From the NCBI GenBank assembly GCA_917880885.1, contig OU862927.1, positions 22,227,450-22,291,449 on the forward strand: a DNA stretch of 64,000 bases, written 5' to 3'. The notes beneath the pieces are model-generated. The model saw nothing but the letters and a program-made list of their open reading frames with translations. It did no database searches and was not told where the DNA came from. The stretch's first letter is position 1; each line of letters starts with the position of its first letter. Source of the DNA: Limnephilus marmoratus (lineage: Eukaryota > Arthropoda > Insecta > Trichoptera > Limnephilidae). Positions 54,780 to 64,000 of the stretch are shown one piece after another. The position numbers and the translations under genes were made by a program.

Positions 54780-55334
54780 TGTGTCAGTAATAAGATAAAA
54801 ACAGCTCTTTCTGAAAATGACAACATTTTACGAAAAAACTTCAAATTGCTGTAAATGTTGAACGGTTGAAGATAAATTTACATATGTCTATATATTCTAA
54901 AAGAAAATTAAATTCTTTACAACTTCTTTCGAATAAATTTTTTTCTTTGATGAATATTTTAGACGATATGAAGGAATGTTTGATGAAAAATGTGAGGTAA
55001 AATGATTTTTTTCGAAAATATCTACATTTGTGGAGCGAATAACTCGAAAATGGCTGGGATTTCGAAAATTACGTATAGAATAAAAGTTGTAGATAATTTT
55101 ATCAGCTTTTACTTATTATTAAAAAATTTTCCTCTGCGGCGCACCGTTTTTGAGATATAAGCGGAAACCCGAAAATTGGGACCTCCCCCTCCCCCTCCCC
55201 CTCCCCCCCCTAGCTCACCACCTAGACGTCAGGATTTTTAGTATGTTCACATCCTAAGCACCCTAAACAAGTTTCTGAAGGAATCGCTTAGGTCCCTGCT
55301 CACGCACTCTACACCCCCTTCCTTGACTGGACTA
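54780..55334 (-). repeat. Right TIR
   Basis: Reverse of the left TIR. It differs by a C-rich run (55185-55211) and scattered substitutions, so the two arms have aged independently. Confidence 0.88.
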
Positions 55335-56735
55335 AAGGTTTCTGTATATACTGGTGAGCTCTGGCATTATGAAAGTTGTATATAAAATTGCAATTGGTGC
55401 CACGCAAACTGTTTGAAAACTGAATGTACCGGGAGTGAATGTATGGAATGCGGGAGGAGGTGGCGGATGGGAGAGGGGTGAAGGATGAGGGAGGGAAGGG
55501 GAGGGGGACAAGGGAGGGGAACTCGGGAGAGGGGGCCCGCGGGATGGGTTGGGGAGGGGAACCCGGGAGGTGGGAGGGGAACTCGGGAGGGGGGAGAGGA
55601 AAACGGGTGGGGGTTTAAGGGATAGGGGAAGCGGGCGAGGGGAGTGAGGAGAGGGGAAGGGGACGTTGGAGAGGAAGGGGAGGCAGAAGGGGAACGGGAC
55701 GAATGGGAAAGGACACGAGCTCTGGCATCATGAAATTTGTATAATAAAATTGCAATAAGTGGCACACGAGCTGTATGAGAACTGAATGTATCGGGAATGA
55801 ATGTATGGAATGCAGGAGGGGGGAGGGGAACCCGGGAGGGTGGAGGGGAACTCGGGAGGGGAGAGGGGAATTCGAGAGGGGGATCCGCGGGAGGGAGGAG
55901 GTGATTATGGGAGGGGGGAGGGGAACTCGGGAGGGGGGATCGCGGGACGGAAAAGGGGGGGAGTAGAGTGAGGAGAAGGAAGGTGGAGGAGGAGTGGGAA
56001 CGCGAAAGGGGAAGGGGACGCGGGAGAGGAAGGGGAGGTGGAAGGTGAACGGGACGAATGGGAAAGGACGCGCAGGGAGAAACAATTTCGTTATTAAATG
56101 GCAAAGGTTGGTACCCGGCATATATATAAATGCTAATAAATGAAAATGAATCGCCGAAATGTATGTACGCGCATAACTTCCGAACGACTACACCAAATTG
56201 GATAATGTTGTGTTTGTTATTGCCAGGACAAGGTTTGTATATAACTACTGGTGAGCTCTGGCATTATAAAATGTGTATACTAAAAATTCAATGGGTGGCA
56301 CGTGAGCTGTTTGAAAACTAAATGTACCAGAACTGAATGTATGGAATGCGGGAGGGGGGATAGGAACTTGGGTATTGGTGCCGCGGGTGGAAAGGGACGG
56401 GAACCAGGGAGGGGGAGGGGAACCTGGGAGGGGGGAAGGGAATTCGTGAGGGGAGTTGGCGGGACGGGGGAAGAGGAGTGGAGTGGGGAGTCGGAAGGTG
56501 GAGGAGGCGGAGTGGGAACGTTTGAGGGGAAGGGGACGCGGGAGAGGAAGGGGAAGCGGAAGGTGAACGGGACGAATGGGAAAGGACACGCAGGGAGAAA
56601 CAATTTTTTGTTGAACGGCATAGCAACGCATGCCGGGCACCAGCTAGTATATAAATGAAAATGAATCGCCGAAATGTATGTACGCGCATAACTTCCGAAG
56701 CCATGCATGCCGGGTACCCGCTGTATATAATTTAT
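55335..56735 (+). mobile_element. Tandem Helitron bodies with purine tracts
   Basis: Three head-to-tail bodies start at about 55352, 55717 and 56249, each with GAGCTCTGGCATTATG/A, GGCACG.GAGCTGT and GAATGTATGGAATGC. Each then has a purine-rich tract and ATGGGAAAGGAC.CGCA. Full leaders AAAATGAATCGCCGAAATGT are at 56142 and 56656. Helitron-type ends are GCATGCCGGGCACCAG plus CTAGT at 56627-56648 and a truncated CATGCCGGGTACCCGCTG at 56706. No Rep/helicase. Confidence 0.7.
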
Positions 56736-57344
56736 TTATTTATTTATTTACGGACAAATAGTCCATTAACAATATAACAATAACACGAATAACAAGCGAG
56801 CCTAAAGGCCCGACCCGCCTAGCAATTGATCACTGTTCGCATCGATTACCGTTCGCATGTCATTTTTTGTAACCAGCACCACTTTTCGTAACAATCACCA
56901 CTTTTCGTAACGATTCACCAGTTAACCCCATGTGTCGAGCATGCGTAAAGAAGTTTTACTTTAAAAAAATGGGGCATTTGGGACTCTTGTTTTTTGTATC
57001 GTATAATATGGGACAAATAAAAACATTTATTTTTAAATATAAAACTTTTTGCATAAAAATATTCAATGAAAATGAAATTCGGTCAACCCTGTAGATTTTA
57101 CGAACGTGAAACAAGGAATTCGTATGTATTTACATTTCGTTTCCAAAATATTATTTCAAACTGTTGTAATTCAGAGCGACGCGGACACGTCCTCGTCTGA
57201 CCACGTTTCGGACCGTAATGAACTGCGAAATTTTGTGTTTCGGCGCTATGATAAAATCGTCAAATGCGAAGCTGTTAATTAATTAAAATTAAATGCTTCC
57301 CAAAATTATTTTTCGGTCAAACTTATTTATGATTTGTCAATAAT
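56736..57344. other. Intergenic, no gene seen
   Basis: Begins with a short TTTA run and GCCTAAAGGCCCGACCCGCC. No coding seen. Confidence 0.4.
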
Positions 57345-57800
57345 GTCTTAGCACAATAAGTATGTAAAAAAATATGAAATATATTAGTTTATAAGTGCGC
57401 AAATAAATACACAAATGGACCAATTTTCGTCAAGAAACACATGTACGTACATATTTTTTAATGATTTTATTGAAACTAAAATTAAAATTCTAATACATAA
57501 CTTTGCTAGATAATGTATTGATTTATTTCACTGCATGATTACATTATTTGAAATGGGTGTGGTATAATACAAAAACTTTTTTGAAAATTTAACAAATCTG
57601 CCAACGACCTATGGAATAACCTTATTATACTAAAAATTAAAAAAAATTCTAAAAATTTATTACATAACTATGCTAGATAAAAGAACAATCTTTCGAAATC
57701 CATTTATAATTTTTTGTGGAAAAGAGTCAATACGTCTAAAAACTTTTTTGAAAATGACATATTTCTGGGTTTCTCTACCTATGTCCTCGTAGCTGATTCC
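57345..57800 (+). mobile_element. Family D, 5'-truncated copy
   Basis: AAATATGAAATATATTAGTT, ACCAATTTTCGTCAAGAAAC and CCAACGACCTATGGAATAAC match the inner and right part of D. It lies directly before a full copy. Confidence 0.78.
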
Positions 57801-57828
57801 ATTAGGTAAAATAATACACATTTATTAA

Positions 57829-58550
57829 GAGCGTTTAACCAGCCAGCGGATGAAAATCCACATTTCGTCCACAATCCACAAGTTGTTCTTCCGATCGTGC
57901 AGGGCGGTTACAATGAGAAAGATTAATTATTCTCCGTACCAGCTTTTTTAAATTATAACTCATTATCGAATTTATTTCAATCCAAATTAGCTTTAATTTA
58001 TACCTTCATCCAAAAATGCTGAAAGGCGTGATGATAAAACTATTAAAATAGTGTACTTTTTGTAGTTATTTTTTGATTATAAGTATTTATCATTTTTCAA
58101 TAATGTCTAAATTTAATAAGAATGTTAAAAAAAATCAGAAATATATTAGTTTGTAAGTGCGCAAATAAATACACAAATGGACCAATTTTCGTCAAGAAAC
58201 ACATGTACGTACATATTTTTTAATGATTTTATTGAAACTAAAATTAAAATTCTAAAACATGCGTTTGCTAGATAATGTATTGATTTATTTTACTGCATGA
58301 TTATATTATTTGAAATGGGTGTGGTATATTACAAAATCTTTTTTGAAAATTTAACAAATCTGCCAACGACCTATGAAATAACCTTATTATACTAAAAATT
58401 AAAAAAAATTCTCAAAGTTTATTACATGCGAATGCTATATAAAAGAACAATCTTTCGAAATCCATTTATCATTTTTTGTGGAAAAGAGTCAATACGTCTA
58501 AAATCTGATTTGAAAATGACATATTTCTGGTTTTCTCTGGTAATGCCCTC
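57829..58550 (+). mobile_element. Family D element, TTAA-flanked, 722 bp
   Basis: GAGCGTTTAACCAG..CTGGTAATGCCCTC with TTAA at 57825-57828 and 58551-58554. Very similar to 35087-35806. Confidence 0.85.
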
Positions 58551-58621
58551 TTAATTTCCAATATTAACTAATTTGCGCTGTGTTTCCAAATGTTGTATGG
58601 GCCGTCAACATAATGTTGAAC

Positions 58622-58812
58622 ATTGACATGGTCGTTTTTTCGTTATTTGTTTTTGGGGTGTTATGCCGTGTTGCGCTACCTCCTCCTTTAGCGTTACAGT
58701 GTCCATCATCAGGGCAGATGTGTGATGATGGACACTGTAACGCTGTCCGAAACGTTGGCATAACACCCCATAAACAAATAACAAAAATGCTTTTGGCCGT
58801 GAAAATCTAAAA
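58622..58812. mobile_element. Palindromic MITE (family P)
   Basis: TTTTGGGGTGTTATGCCGTG with an inverted GGCATAACACCCCATAAAC. The centre TCCATCATCAGGGCAGATG is followed by TGATGATGGACACTGTAACG. The right border is CTTTTGGCCGTGAAAATC. The right arm lacks the GCTACCTCC segment. Confidence 0.78.
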
Positions 58813-59044
58813 TCATATCTATAATTGACATGGTCGGATCAACAGCCTTCGAAGCCAATGGAAAATACAATTTTCAGAACTTTTTCCCGGGAAAAACGAA
58901 TTCTTACAAGAAATCTGCTGCTATTTTGTGATATAATTTACTATTATCTTACAGTTCTGATAATAGTTTTACTAACATACGAGTAAATATATATTATGTT
59001 TACAAGGCTTACTTTCAATTTCTTATTTTTTGGATTCTTGCCAA

Positions 59045-59255
59045 CTAACTGAAGTTCTTAGTCGAAGTATGATACAGTTAAATTTGGCCAAATCGGATAG
59101 GGACACATTTGCTCAGTTGGTAGAGCTGCGCCCCAGCAAGGCGAAGGTCCTGCGTTCAGGTCTTAGATGTGACCGTATATTTTTCTGACTTTTCTGTTTT
59201 CAGATTTTTGATTGCGTTTCGCTAATATTGTCTGCATTTAATAAAATATTACTTT
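59045..59255 (+). mobile_element. SINE-alpha copy
   Basis: GTTCTTAGTCGAAGTATGAT leader. The tRNA-like middle has box A TTGCTCAGTTGGTAGAGCTG and box B CTGCGTTCAGGTCTTA. The tail is TGACTTTTCTGTTTTCAGAT and GCGTTTCGCTAATATTG. Confidence 0.78.
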
Positions 59256-59689
59256 AATGAAAACAAATAACTAAGTATAGGTATGTCGCAGACAAGTCGT
59301 AAAATCACGCCGATCATGATGCGCCTGAGGAACTTCACGATCTGCCGCCAGGCACTTCACGAATTAGCTAGGCGCATCATGATGCGCCTTATTTTACACA
59401 TACAAAGTTATTTGTTTTCAATAGATCAATAATGATGCCACAAAGTGTACATATTTGCGAAGTATGAAGAAGTAAATATCATTATTTTAGGTTTTACTGG
59501 TTAAGTTAAAAATAAAAATAAATAACCATAGAACGTTGAAAATTTTTTTTTTGTTTGGCAATGATTTGAATGACTTATGTGAAAATAACAGACATTTTTT
59601 TTAATTATGTAAATTGCTTTCAATTTATTGCAAGCATTACGCTTTTTACTAAGATTTTTTTAAAATGTAGTTTTTTTTTTAACATTAAC
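59256..59689. other. Intergenic, no gene seen
   Basis: 59310-59390 holds an imperfect palindrome around ATCATGATGCGCCT (two copies) and CACGATCTGCCGCCAGGCAC. No coding seen. Confidence 0.4.
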
Positions 59690-60284
59690 TCCACACAGGA
59701 GGCCCTGAGGAAAATCATTTCCCTCAGGGCCTATGTCATCTGAGATGCTGTGTAGAGGGTCTTTTTGAGGAGAGGAAGGAATGAACATTGGTCTTGAAGA
59801 GACCCATGCTTTACGAGAGGAAACACAGAGGCCGGCAAATCGTTCCACATCCGAGCTGTTGAACACAAGAACGAGTCGAAGAAGCGACCCATTCTCATGT
59901 GACAAATGTCAACCATGTACATATGTTAGGCACGCGTTAAGCGTGTTTCCCGGCTATGCACCGGTGCCAAAGGAATCAATGATGTTAGTTCCTCGGAGCA
60001 TCTTCTATTGTAATACCGATAGAACAAGGATAGCATTCCCACCCGACGCCTGTGCTCTAAAGATTGCAATCCGTCTGTTAAGATGGGAGAATCTATCAAA
60101 CGGACCGCCCGATTTTGCACAGAGTCGATGGTATTTATCAGGTATTTTGGAGCTCCAGACCAGAGGTGGCTGCCAAATTCACTTGTGAAATCACAAATGT
60201 ACTGCTAACTATGTACAAATGTACAGAGTTAGCAGTAGTGTACTATTAAAGTATCTGTGGGCCCTGTATAGTGGAGGTTATCCA
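59690..60284 (-). pseudogene. LINE-A C-terminus and 3' tail (split copy)
   Basis: The minus strand encodes WSGAPKYL-like, QNRAVRLIDSPILTDGLQSL, FYRYYNRRCSEELTSLIPLA, HMYMVDICHMRMGRFFDSFL and WNDLPASVFPL. The foldback tail (CTCCACACAGGAGGCCCTGA on the plus strand) follows. There are frameshifts near 59925 and 60180. The copy continues at 60894-61110 beyond an insertion. Confidence 0.8.
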
Positions 60285-60893
60285 CCTCTTACCCGCCCTG
60301 GTATAAGTAACAGATGGTTACTCCTTCAAGGCTCTCGCAAGATTCTAATTTTTTTGTTAAACGAAGCTACATTTATTTATTTTGAACGAATCTAGACCTC
60401 CGGTGTCCTTGTATACGTTGTTAGTAAGCAGTATGCAAGTGCTTAACAGGAAAAAACAAAATGCAAAAAAAAAATAGGTTAGTAAGACAGAGATAAATTA
60501 AACAGGGCAAAAGAAAAACTCATTCATGAGGCTCCATGAGGCGGCATTGCATCTGTAAAAATCTGCATAAAATAGAGAACATAAGTAATACAATAAATCT
60601 CAAATCAATTGGCAAGTACTAACAAAAAATGTGAATAGCTTCGGTCTGACATAAACTACACTGCCAACCACTCAGTGAAGCCTCAAAGAATTTTTACTGA
60701 ATATTTTCGGTAAAGTACCCGAAGACTAAAAGAAAATTCAGCGTTGGGTAGTCAGAGGCAGGATAAAGGACAGTCAAGGTCGTCTGATCAAACCTCAAGC
60801 CTGCACATGTCATTGGGGGAGGCGCAGATAGATTTGAGAAGGATTTGCAAAATTAATAATGTAACTAAAGATGAAGCAAGGACGAGGTCCAGC
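60285..60893 (-). mobile_element. R1-like 3' end (repeat F), inserted in LINE-A
   Basis: The minus strand ends GAGGTGGATAACCTCCAC. It shares GACACCGGAGGTCTAGATTC and CTTGCGAGAGCCTTGAAGGA with the other F copies. Flanks CCCTGTATAG (to 60284) and CCCTGTACAG (from about 60894) are a near-perfect ~11-bp TSD within the LINE-A LYRA codons. Confidence 0.75.
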
Positions 60894-61110
60894 CCTGTAC
60901 AGTAAGCTTAGTTTTTGGGAGGTTGACTCTACTCTGGCTTCGATGGAGCCCCCATATCTGAACTGGTCACTTAGAGTTACCCCAAGCCTATCAATGGAGG
61001 GCCTGTTCGGAAGATTGCTTCCGTTGAAGGAGACTAGATTTTCATTTCGGTCCATTTTAGACGTAATCAGACATGATTGGGTCTTTGAAACATTAAATTC
61101 AACGAGATAA
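60894..61110 (-). pseudogene. LINE-A RT fragment, upstream part of split copy
   Basis: The minus strand reads LVEFNVSKTQSCLITS, RNENLVSFNGSNLPNRPSID, LGVTLSDQFRYGGSIEARV and LSLLYRA. It then breaks at the R1-type insertion. Confidence 0.82.
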
Positions 61111-61454
61111 TTTATTTATTTGTTAGAGCTTAGATTAGGTACATTTTAAAGTTTAAAACGATGGTAAGCTTTTTCCTTGTGGTGTGACGTGTGGTCATCT
61201 TTCTCCATCAAATAAGTTAGTAATTTCATCCCTCGCTCTATTGAGGCAAAAACACGATTATTGTTCACCAGACGCGAATAAATGAATTATCGTCTGGTCG
61301 GTTAATATTACGCCTAATAATTTGATCCCGGACTATCGGTGGGACGAGAGAATCTGATTACCGTTGAAGGTTTGATATCAACGGCGTGTTTGTACGTTAT
61401 TGATTTATTATGTACCTAGTTACAAAGTACTCACCTAAAATATCATTAATTTTC
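61111..61454. other. Intergenic, no gene seen
   Basis: AT-rich; nothing recognised. Confidence 0.4.
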
Positions 61455-61570
61455 AAAATATTAAATCTGTTTGGTTCTGAAACAGTTTAAAAAATTAAAT
61501 CCATATTACCAAGTCCTTCATTCATTTATTTATTCCTTCGTTTCCCTCCTTTCCTTTAAGTGCCTACTTA
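61455..61570 (+). repeat. Repeat G, left half of split copy
   Basis: GTTCTGAAACAGTTTAAAAA, CCTTCATTCATTTATTTATT, then AAGTGCCTACTTA (61558-61570), the left TSD of the chimeric insertion. Confidence 0.8.
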
Positions 61571-62228
61571 ACTAACTAACTACTAACCATCACGCCGTTT
61601 CCCCGCAGGGGTAGGCAGAGACGACGGACCGCCAAACAACTCGGTCTTGGCACACACTCTTTGCCTCACTCACATTCATAGATCGTCTCATACATTCTCT
61701 TCTATTATTCTGACTTCGTCCCCGGCTTCTTCTACCATTCACATTCGCGTCGTATATTCTTCTTACACTACTTTCTTCGTTCATTTGCTCTATATGCCCA
61801 AACCATCTGAGGGTCCCTTTCTTAATCTTACTCATTATGCTTACATCAGCCTTACATTCTTTGCGGATATCCACGTTTCTCACACGATCATACATTGTTT
61901 TACCACACATACGTCTCAGGCATCTCATTTCAACAGCATTCAATTTACTTTCATCCTTCCTCAGCCAGTTCCATGCCTCACTGCCATACATCAGGGTAGG
62001 TACCAGGACTCCATTGTGGACTGTTAGCTTCGCTTTCTTTTGATAGTTTTTTATTAGCGCCAACGGCATTCAGTCCACCATTAATGAAGTTACCGGAATT
62101 CACCCTTCTTTCAATATCTCTATCAACCTTCCAATCTCTCTTAAACATACTACCCAGATACACAAACTCATCCACCTGCTCCAAGTATTCATCATTCACA
62201 ACTATGTTGCATACTGTTTTCGTACTCT
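61571..62228 (-). mobile_element. GTTA-tailed RTE LINE part of a chimeric insertion
   Basis: The minus strand codes for the thumb and C-terminus: EYLEQVDEFVYLGSMFKRDW, a frameshift near 62035, LTVHNGVLVPTLMYGSEAWN, TLRWFGHIEQMNEE and NVNGRRSRG. It lacks the KTWHDQVNQILESG segment through deletion, and ends in the standard 3' UTR and GTTA repeats. The 5' end stops at CTCTCTATAATAATAATAAT, where another LINE begins. Confidence 0.85.
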
Positions 62229-62918
62229 CTATAATAATAATAATAAATTATATTTTAGTAATTTGTACTTTAAGTTTACAAATTTCTAATTGATTTTAAT
62301 ATTTCATATTCACTATATTTTTTCAAGTTTTATGTAGCTCCTACAATACATCTTGAACTTTCCAATTGGTGTGGACTTTAAAGTTTCTGGTAGTGTGTTA
62401 TACAACTTCATTCCCTTGTACAGTAGACTGTTCTGCGTATTCGTTTTGTCCTTTTTTTGTAGCCTAATTTCCTTGCACGTCCTTGTGTTATATCTGTGAA
62501 TGTCTTTATTGTAAACAATTTTATTTGAGAAGTATTTTGGTAACGTGTTGTTCAATATTTTGTGGATAAATACCATCGTGTTCAAGGTCAGTATGTGTTT
62601 CACGGTCAACCAATTTAGTTCCTTTAACATTTTAATTATTTTTGAAAATCTGTTTTGTCAAAGAATTATTCTCATTGCCCTGTTTTGGAGAATTTGTAAC
62701 TTATTTTGTTCTCTTTCGTTACATAGGAAAAGTATACTTGAGCAGTAGTTGAAGTGTGGAGCAATTATTGAATTGTATATGGTGATTGCAGTTTTTCTAG
62801 AAATTTTTGGCCGAATTCTTCCAAAAAAAGATATCTTTTTGCCAATTCTCTTTTGGGTGTATTCAGCATGTCTATTGAAGTTTAGTTTGGAATCTAATAT
62901 AACTTCTAAGTATTAAGT
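62229..62918 (-). pseudogene. CR1/Jockey-type LINE part of the chimeric insertion
   Basis: The minus strand reads LEVILDSKLNFNRHAEYTQK, GKKISFFGRIRPKISRKTAI, NSIIAPHFNYCSSILFLCNE and LQILQNRAMRIIL. After one TGA it continues MLKELNWLTVKHILTLNTMV, FIHKILNNTLPKYFSNKI, RYNTRTCKEIRLQ and YNTLPETLKSTPIGKFK, with a stop near 62313. A short AT-rich 3' UTR ends in TTATTATTATTAT. Only the RT thumb and C-terminus are present. Confidence 0.82.
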
Positions 62919-63060
62919 AAGTCCCTACTTACTTTCTTTAAAAGGAAAAGAAGAAGATGTTTTCATACCTACTTGAAACTCATTTACAATATTGGAACAA
63001 AAATGTTAAATTACCTACTAGTTGTGTTGAAAAATCGAAGTGACATCGGTCACAGCTCTC
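62919..63060 (+). repeat. Repeat G, right half of split copy
   Basis: Begins with the second TSD AAGTCCCTACTTA (62919-62931). It then carries AAAAGGAAAAGAAGAAGATG, TTTACAATATTGGAACAAAA and AAAATCGAAGTGACATCGG, matching 18455-18590. Confidence 0.8.
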
Positions 63061-64000
63061 AATCGAAAACTGAGAAAGTTAACCATTACTGCTTTTATTT
63101 TATTTCCGACGCCGTCTCAATCATTGTATTTATTTCGTCGACCACAAATAAACATTTAAAGAAGAGTGTCTATGGGTGGGTCAATTTAAAGAAAAGTGTC
63201 TATGATCCGGTTTTTTTTTTTATGAAAATCTACAGTTTTATCCAAGATTGATGAAATTTTGCACACTCGTCTACATGAAATTTCGTAAAACCACCTCCAT
63301 CCCATTTTCCAAACACTTAAAGTGACTGTCTGATATTTATTAACGAAATTTAGCATTTTTATTTATTTCGTCGACCCCAAATAAACATAACATTTTAGTG
63401 TAAGGGTTATTCACCCGACTTCTTGCTATGTACTAAAATGAGAAAATATTTGTTTTAATTCTAAGAACCGAACAATTCGCATTTTGGTAATAAGTAGGTA
63501 GATAGGTTCATGATAAGCTCAATCTTCCAGTTATTACCCAGTACAAATAATTTGAAATAGTTGTGTTATTCTAGTCAATACTTCTTGTAGTTTGCTATTT
63601 CTGTGGAATACTTCTTGTTATTAATTGTTCAACAAGAATCGTTCAACCAGTCTTAGCAATCTGCTATTAGCCTTTCAGAGCAATGCTGAATATTACTATT
63701 TGCTATTTTGCCATGGTTTCATTATAATATTCCCGGAACTGATTATTTTAATACCTGCGACTGAACCTAAATCAACTTTTAAGCAGAAGATATGTTTTTT
63801 AGTGATACGGCATAAGAATCCAAACTGTCAAGAGCCAGAGAGACGCAATTTCAATCTGGGAATATTGTATGACAATATATATATTGCAGGATAAAGAAGA
63901 TTGGAATAAAATAACTTACTAGAAAAATAATGTTATTTTAAGAATTTCGGCTGTTATCTCCAGGAAACAACACCACTTCTTAATAAAACGTGTATAATTT
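63061..64000. other. Intergenic, no gene seen
   Basis: AT-rich. ATTTATTTCGTCGACC.CAAA occurs twice (63126 and 63358), and AATTTAAAGAA.AGTGTCTATG is a short direct repeat at 63150-63200. An 89-codon ORF at 63625-63894 has no recognisable motif. Confidence 0.4.

Larger units (their letters stand above)
52231..55334. mobile_element. 3.1-kb DNA transposon with ~560-bp TIRs (candidate Academ-like)
   Basis: Outer ends TAGTCCAGTCAA and TTGACTGGACTA are exactly inverted, and AAG flanks both sides (52228-52230, 55335-55337). Long TIRs cover 52231-52792 and 54780-55334, with matched blocks such as TCGGGTTTCCGCTTATATCT and AGATATAAGCGGAAACCCGA. The interior holds a decayed gene for a nuclease-like protein with a Cys-rich end. 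An XPG-type nuclease plus Cys-rich zinc module and a 3-4-bp target duplication are features I associate with Academ transposons. That assignment is inference. Confidence 0.8.

Noticed and set aside
55367..56121. 245- and 168-codon minus-strand ORFs
   Set aside because: Low-complexity pyrimidine tracts of Helitrons; no domain and no codon constraint.

Overview
This is an AT-rich, intron-free-looking stretch of eukaryotic (insect-type) DNA made almost entirely of transposable elements and their remains. Nothing bacterial is present. The Helitron ends, the non-LTR retrotransposon (LINE) families and the tRNA-derived SINEs together suggest an insect. Lepidoptera is my best guess from the Helitron leader motifs, but I cannot exclude another order. 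No confident host protein-coding gene was found; the only host-gene hint is a weak candidate first exon near 27.7 kb.

Main families, using working names for this window. LINE-A is a CR1/L2-like LINE. NA-A is a non-autonomous family sharing the LINE-A 3' tail, which folds as CCCTGAGG...CCTCAGGG. The R1-like LINE has a 3' UTR that recurs alone as 'repeat F'. The GTTA-tailed RTE LINE has one long ORF (28.3-30.2 kb) and five short copies. There are other RTE-type and Jockey/CR1-type LINE scraps. SINE-alpha, SINE-beta and SINE-gamma are tRNA-derived. DNA transposons include hAT, PIF/Harbinger-like and TA-flanked MITEs, a TTAA-flanked 720-bp family (D) and a palindromic family (P). Helitron ends, Penelope-like fragments with hammerhead-ribozyme cores, and micro- and minisatellites complete the set.

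Layout. 0-7 kb: Helitron scrap, MITE, then LINE-A split by an R1-like LINE. 7-10 kb: a second LINE-A copy split by a 1.9-kb hAT element. 10-17 kb: RTE nested in RTE, MITEs, SINEs, RTE nested in a Helitron, a tRNA-like sequence. 17-25 kb: GC-rich block, a repeat that serves as an empty-site reference, a minisatellite grown from NA-A, family D. 25-26 kb: a 640-bp TTTA microsatellite. 26-31 kb: sparse DNA and the long RTE ORF. 31-45 kb: Helitrons, LINE scraps, and a LINE split by a Helitron that is itself split by a 6.1-kb block with 24-bp inverted ends. 46-49 kb: Penelope-like fragments with hammerhead cores. 52-55 kb: a 3.1-kb transposon with ~560-bp terminal inverted repeats (TIRs) carrying a decayed XPG-like nuclease/Cys-rich protein. 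55-57 kb: tandem Helitron bodies. 57-64 kb: tandem family D, LINE-A split by an R1-type 3' end, and an RTE-LINE chimera inserted as one unit.

The elements do not form a pathway. Their value is the insertion order: at least eight nested insertions can be read from matching target-site duplications (TSDs). All family assignments rest on reading motifs by eye; no database search was run.
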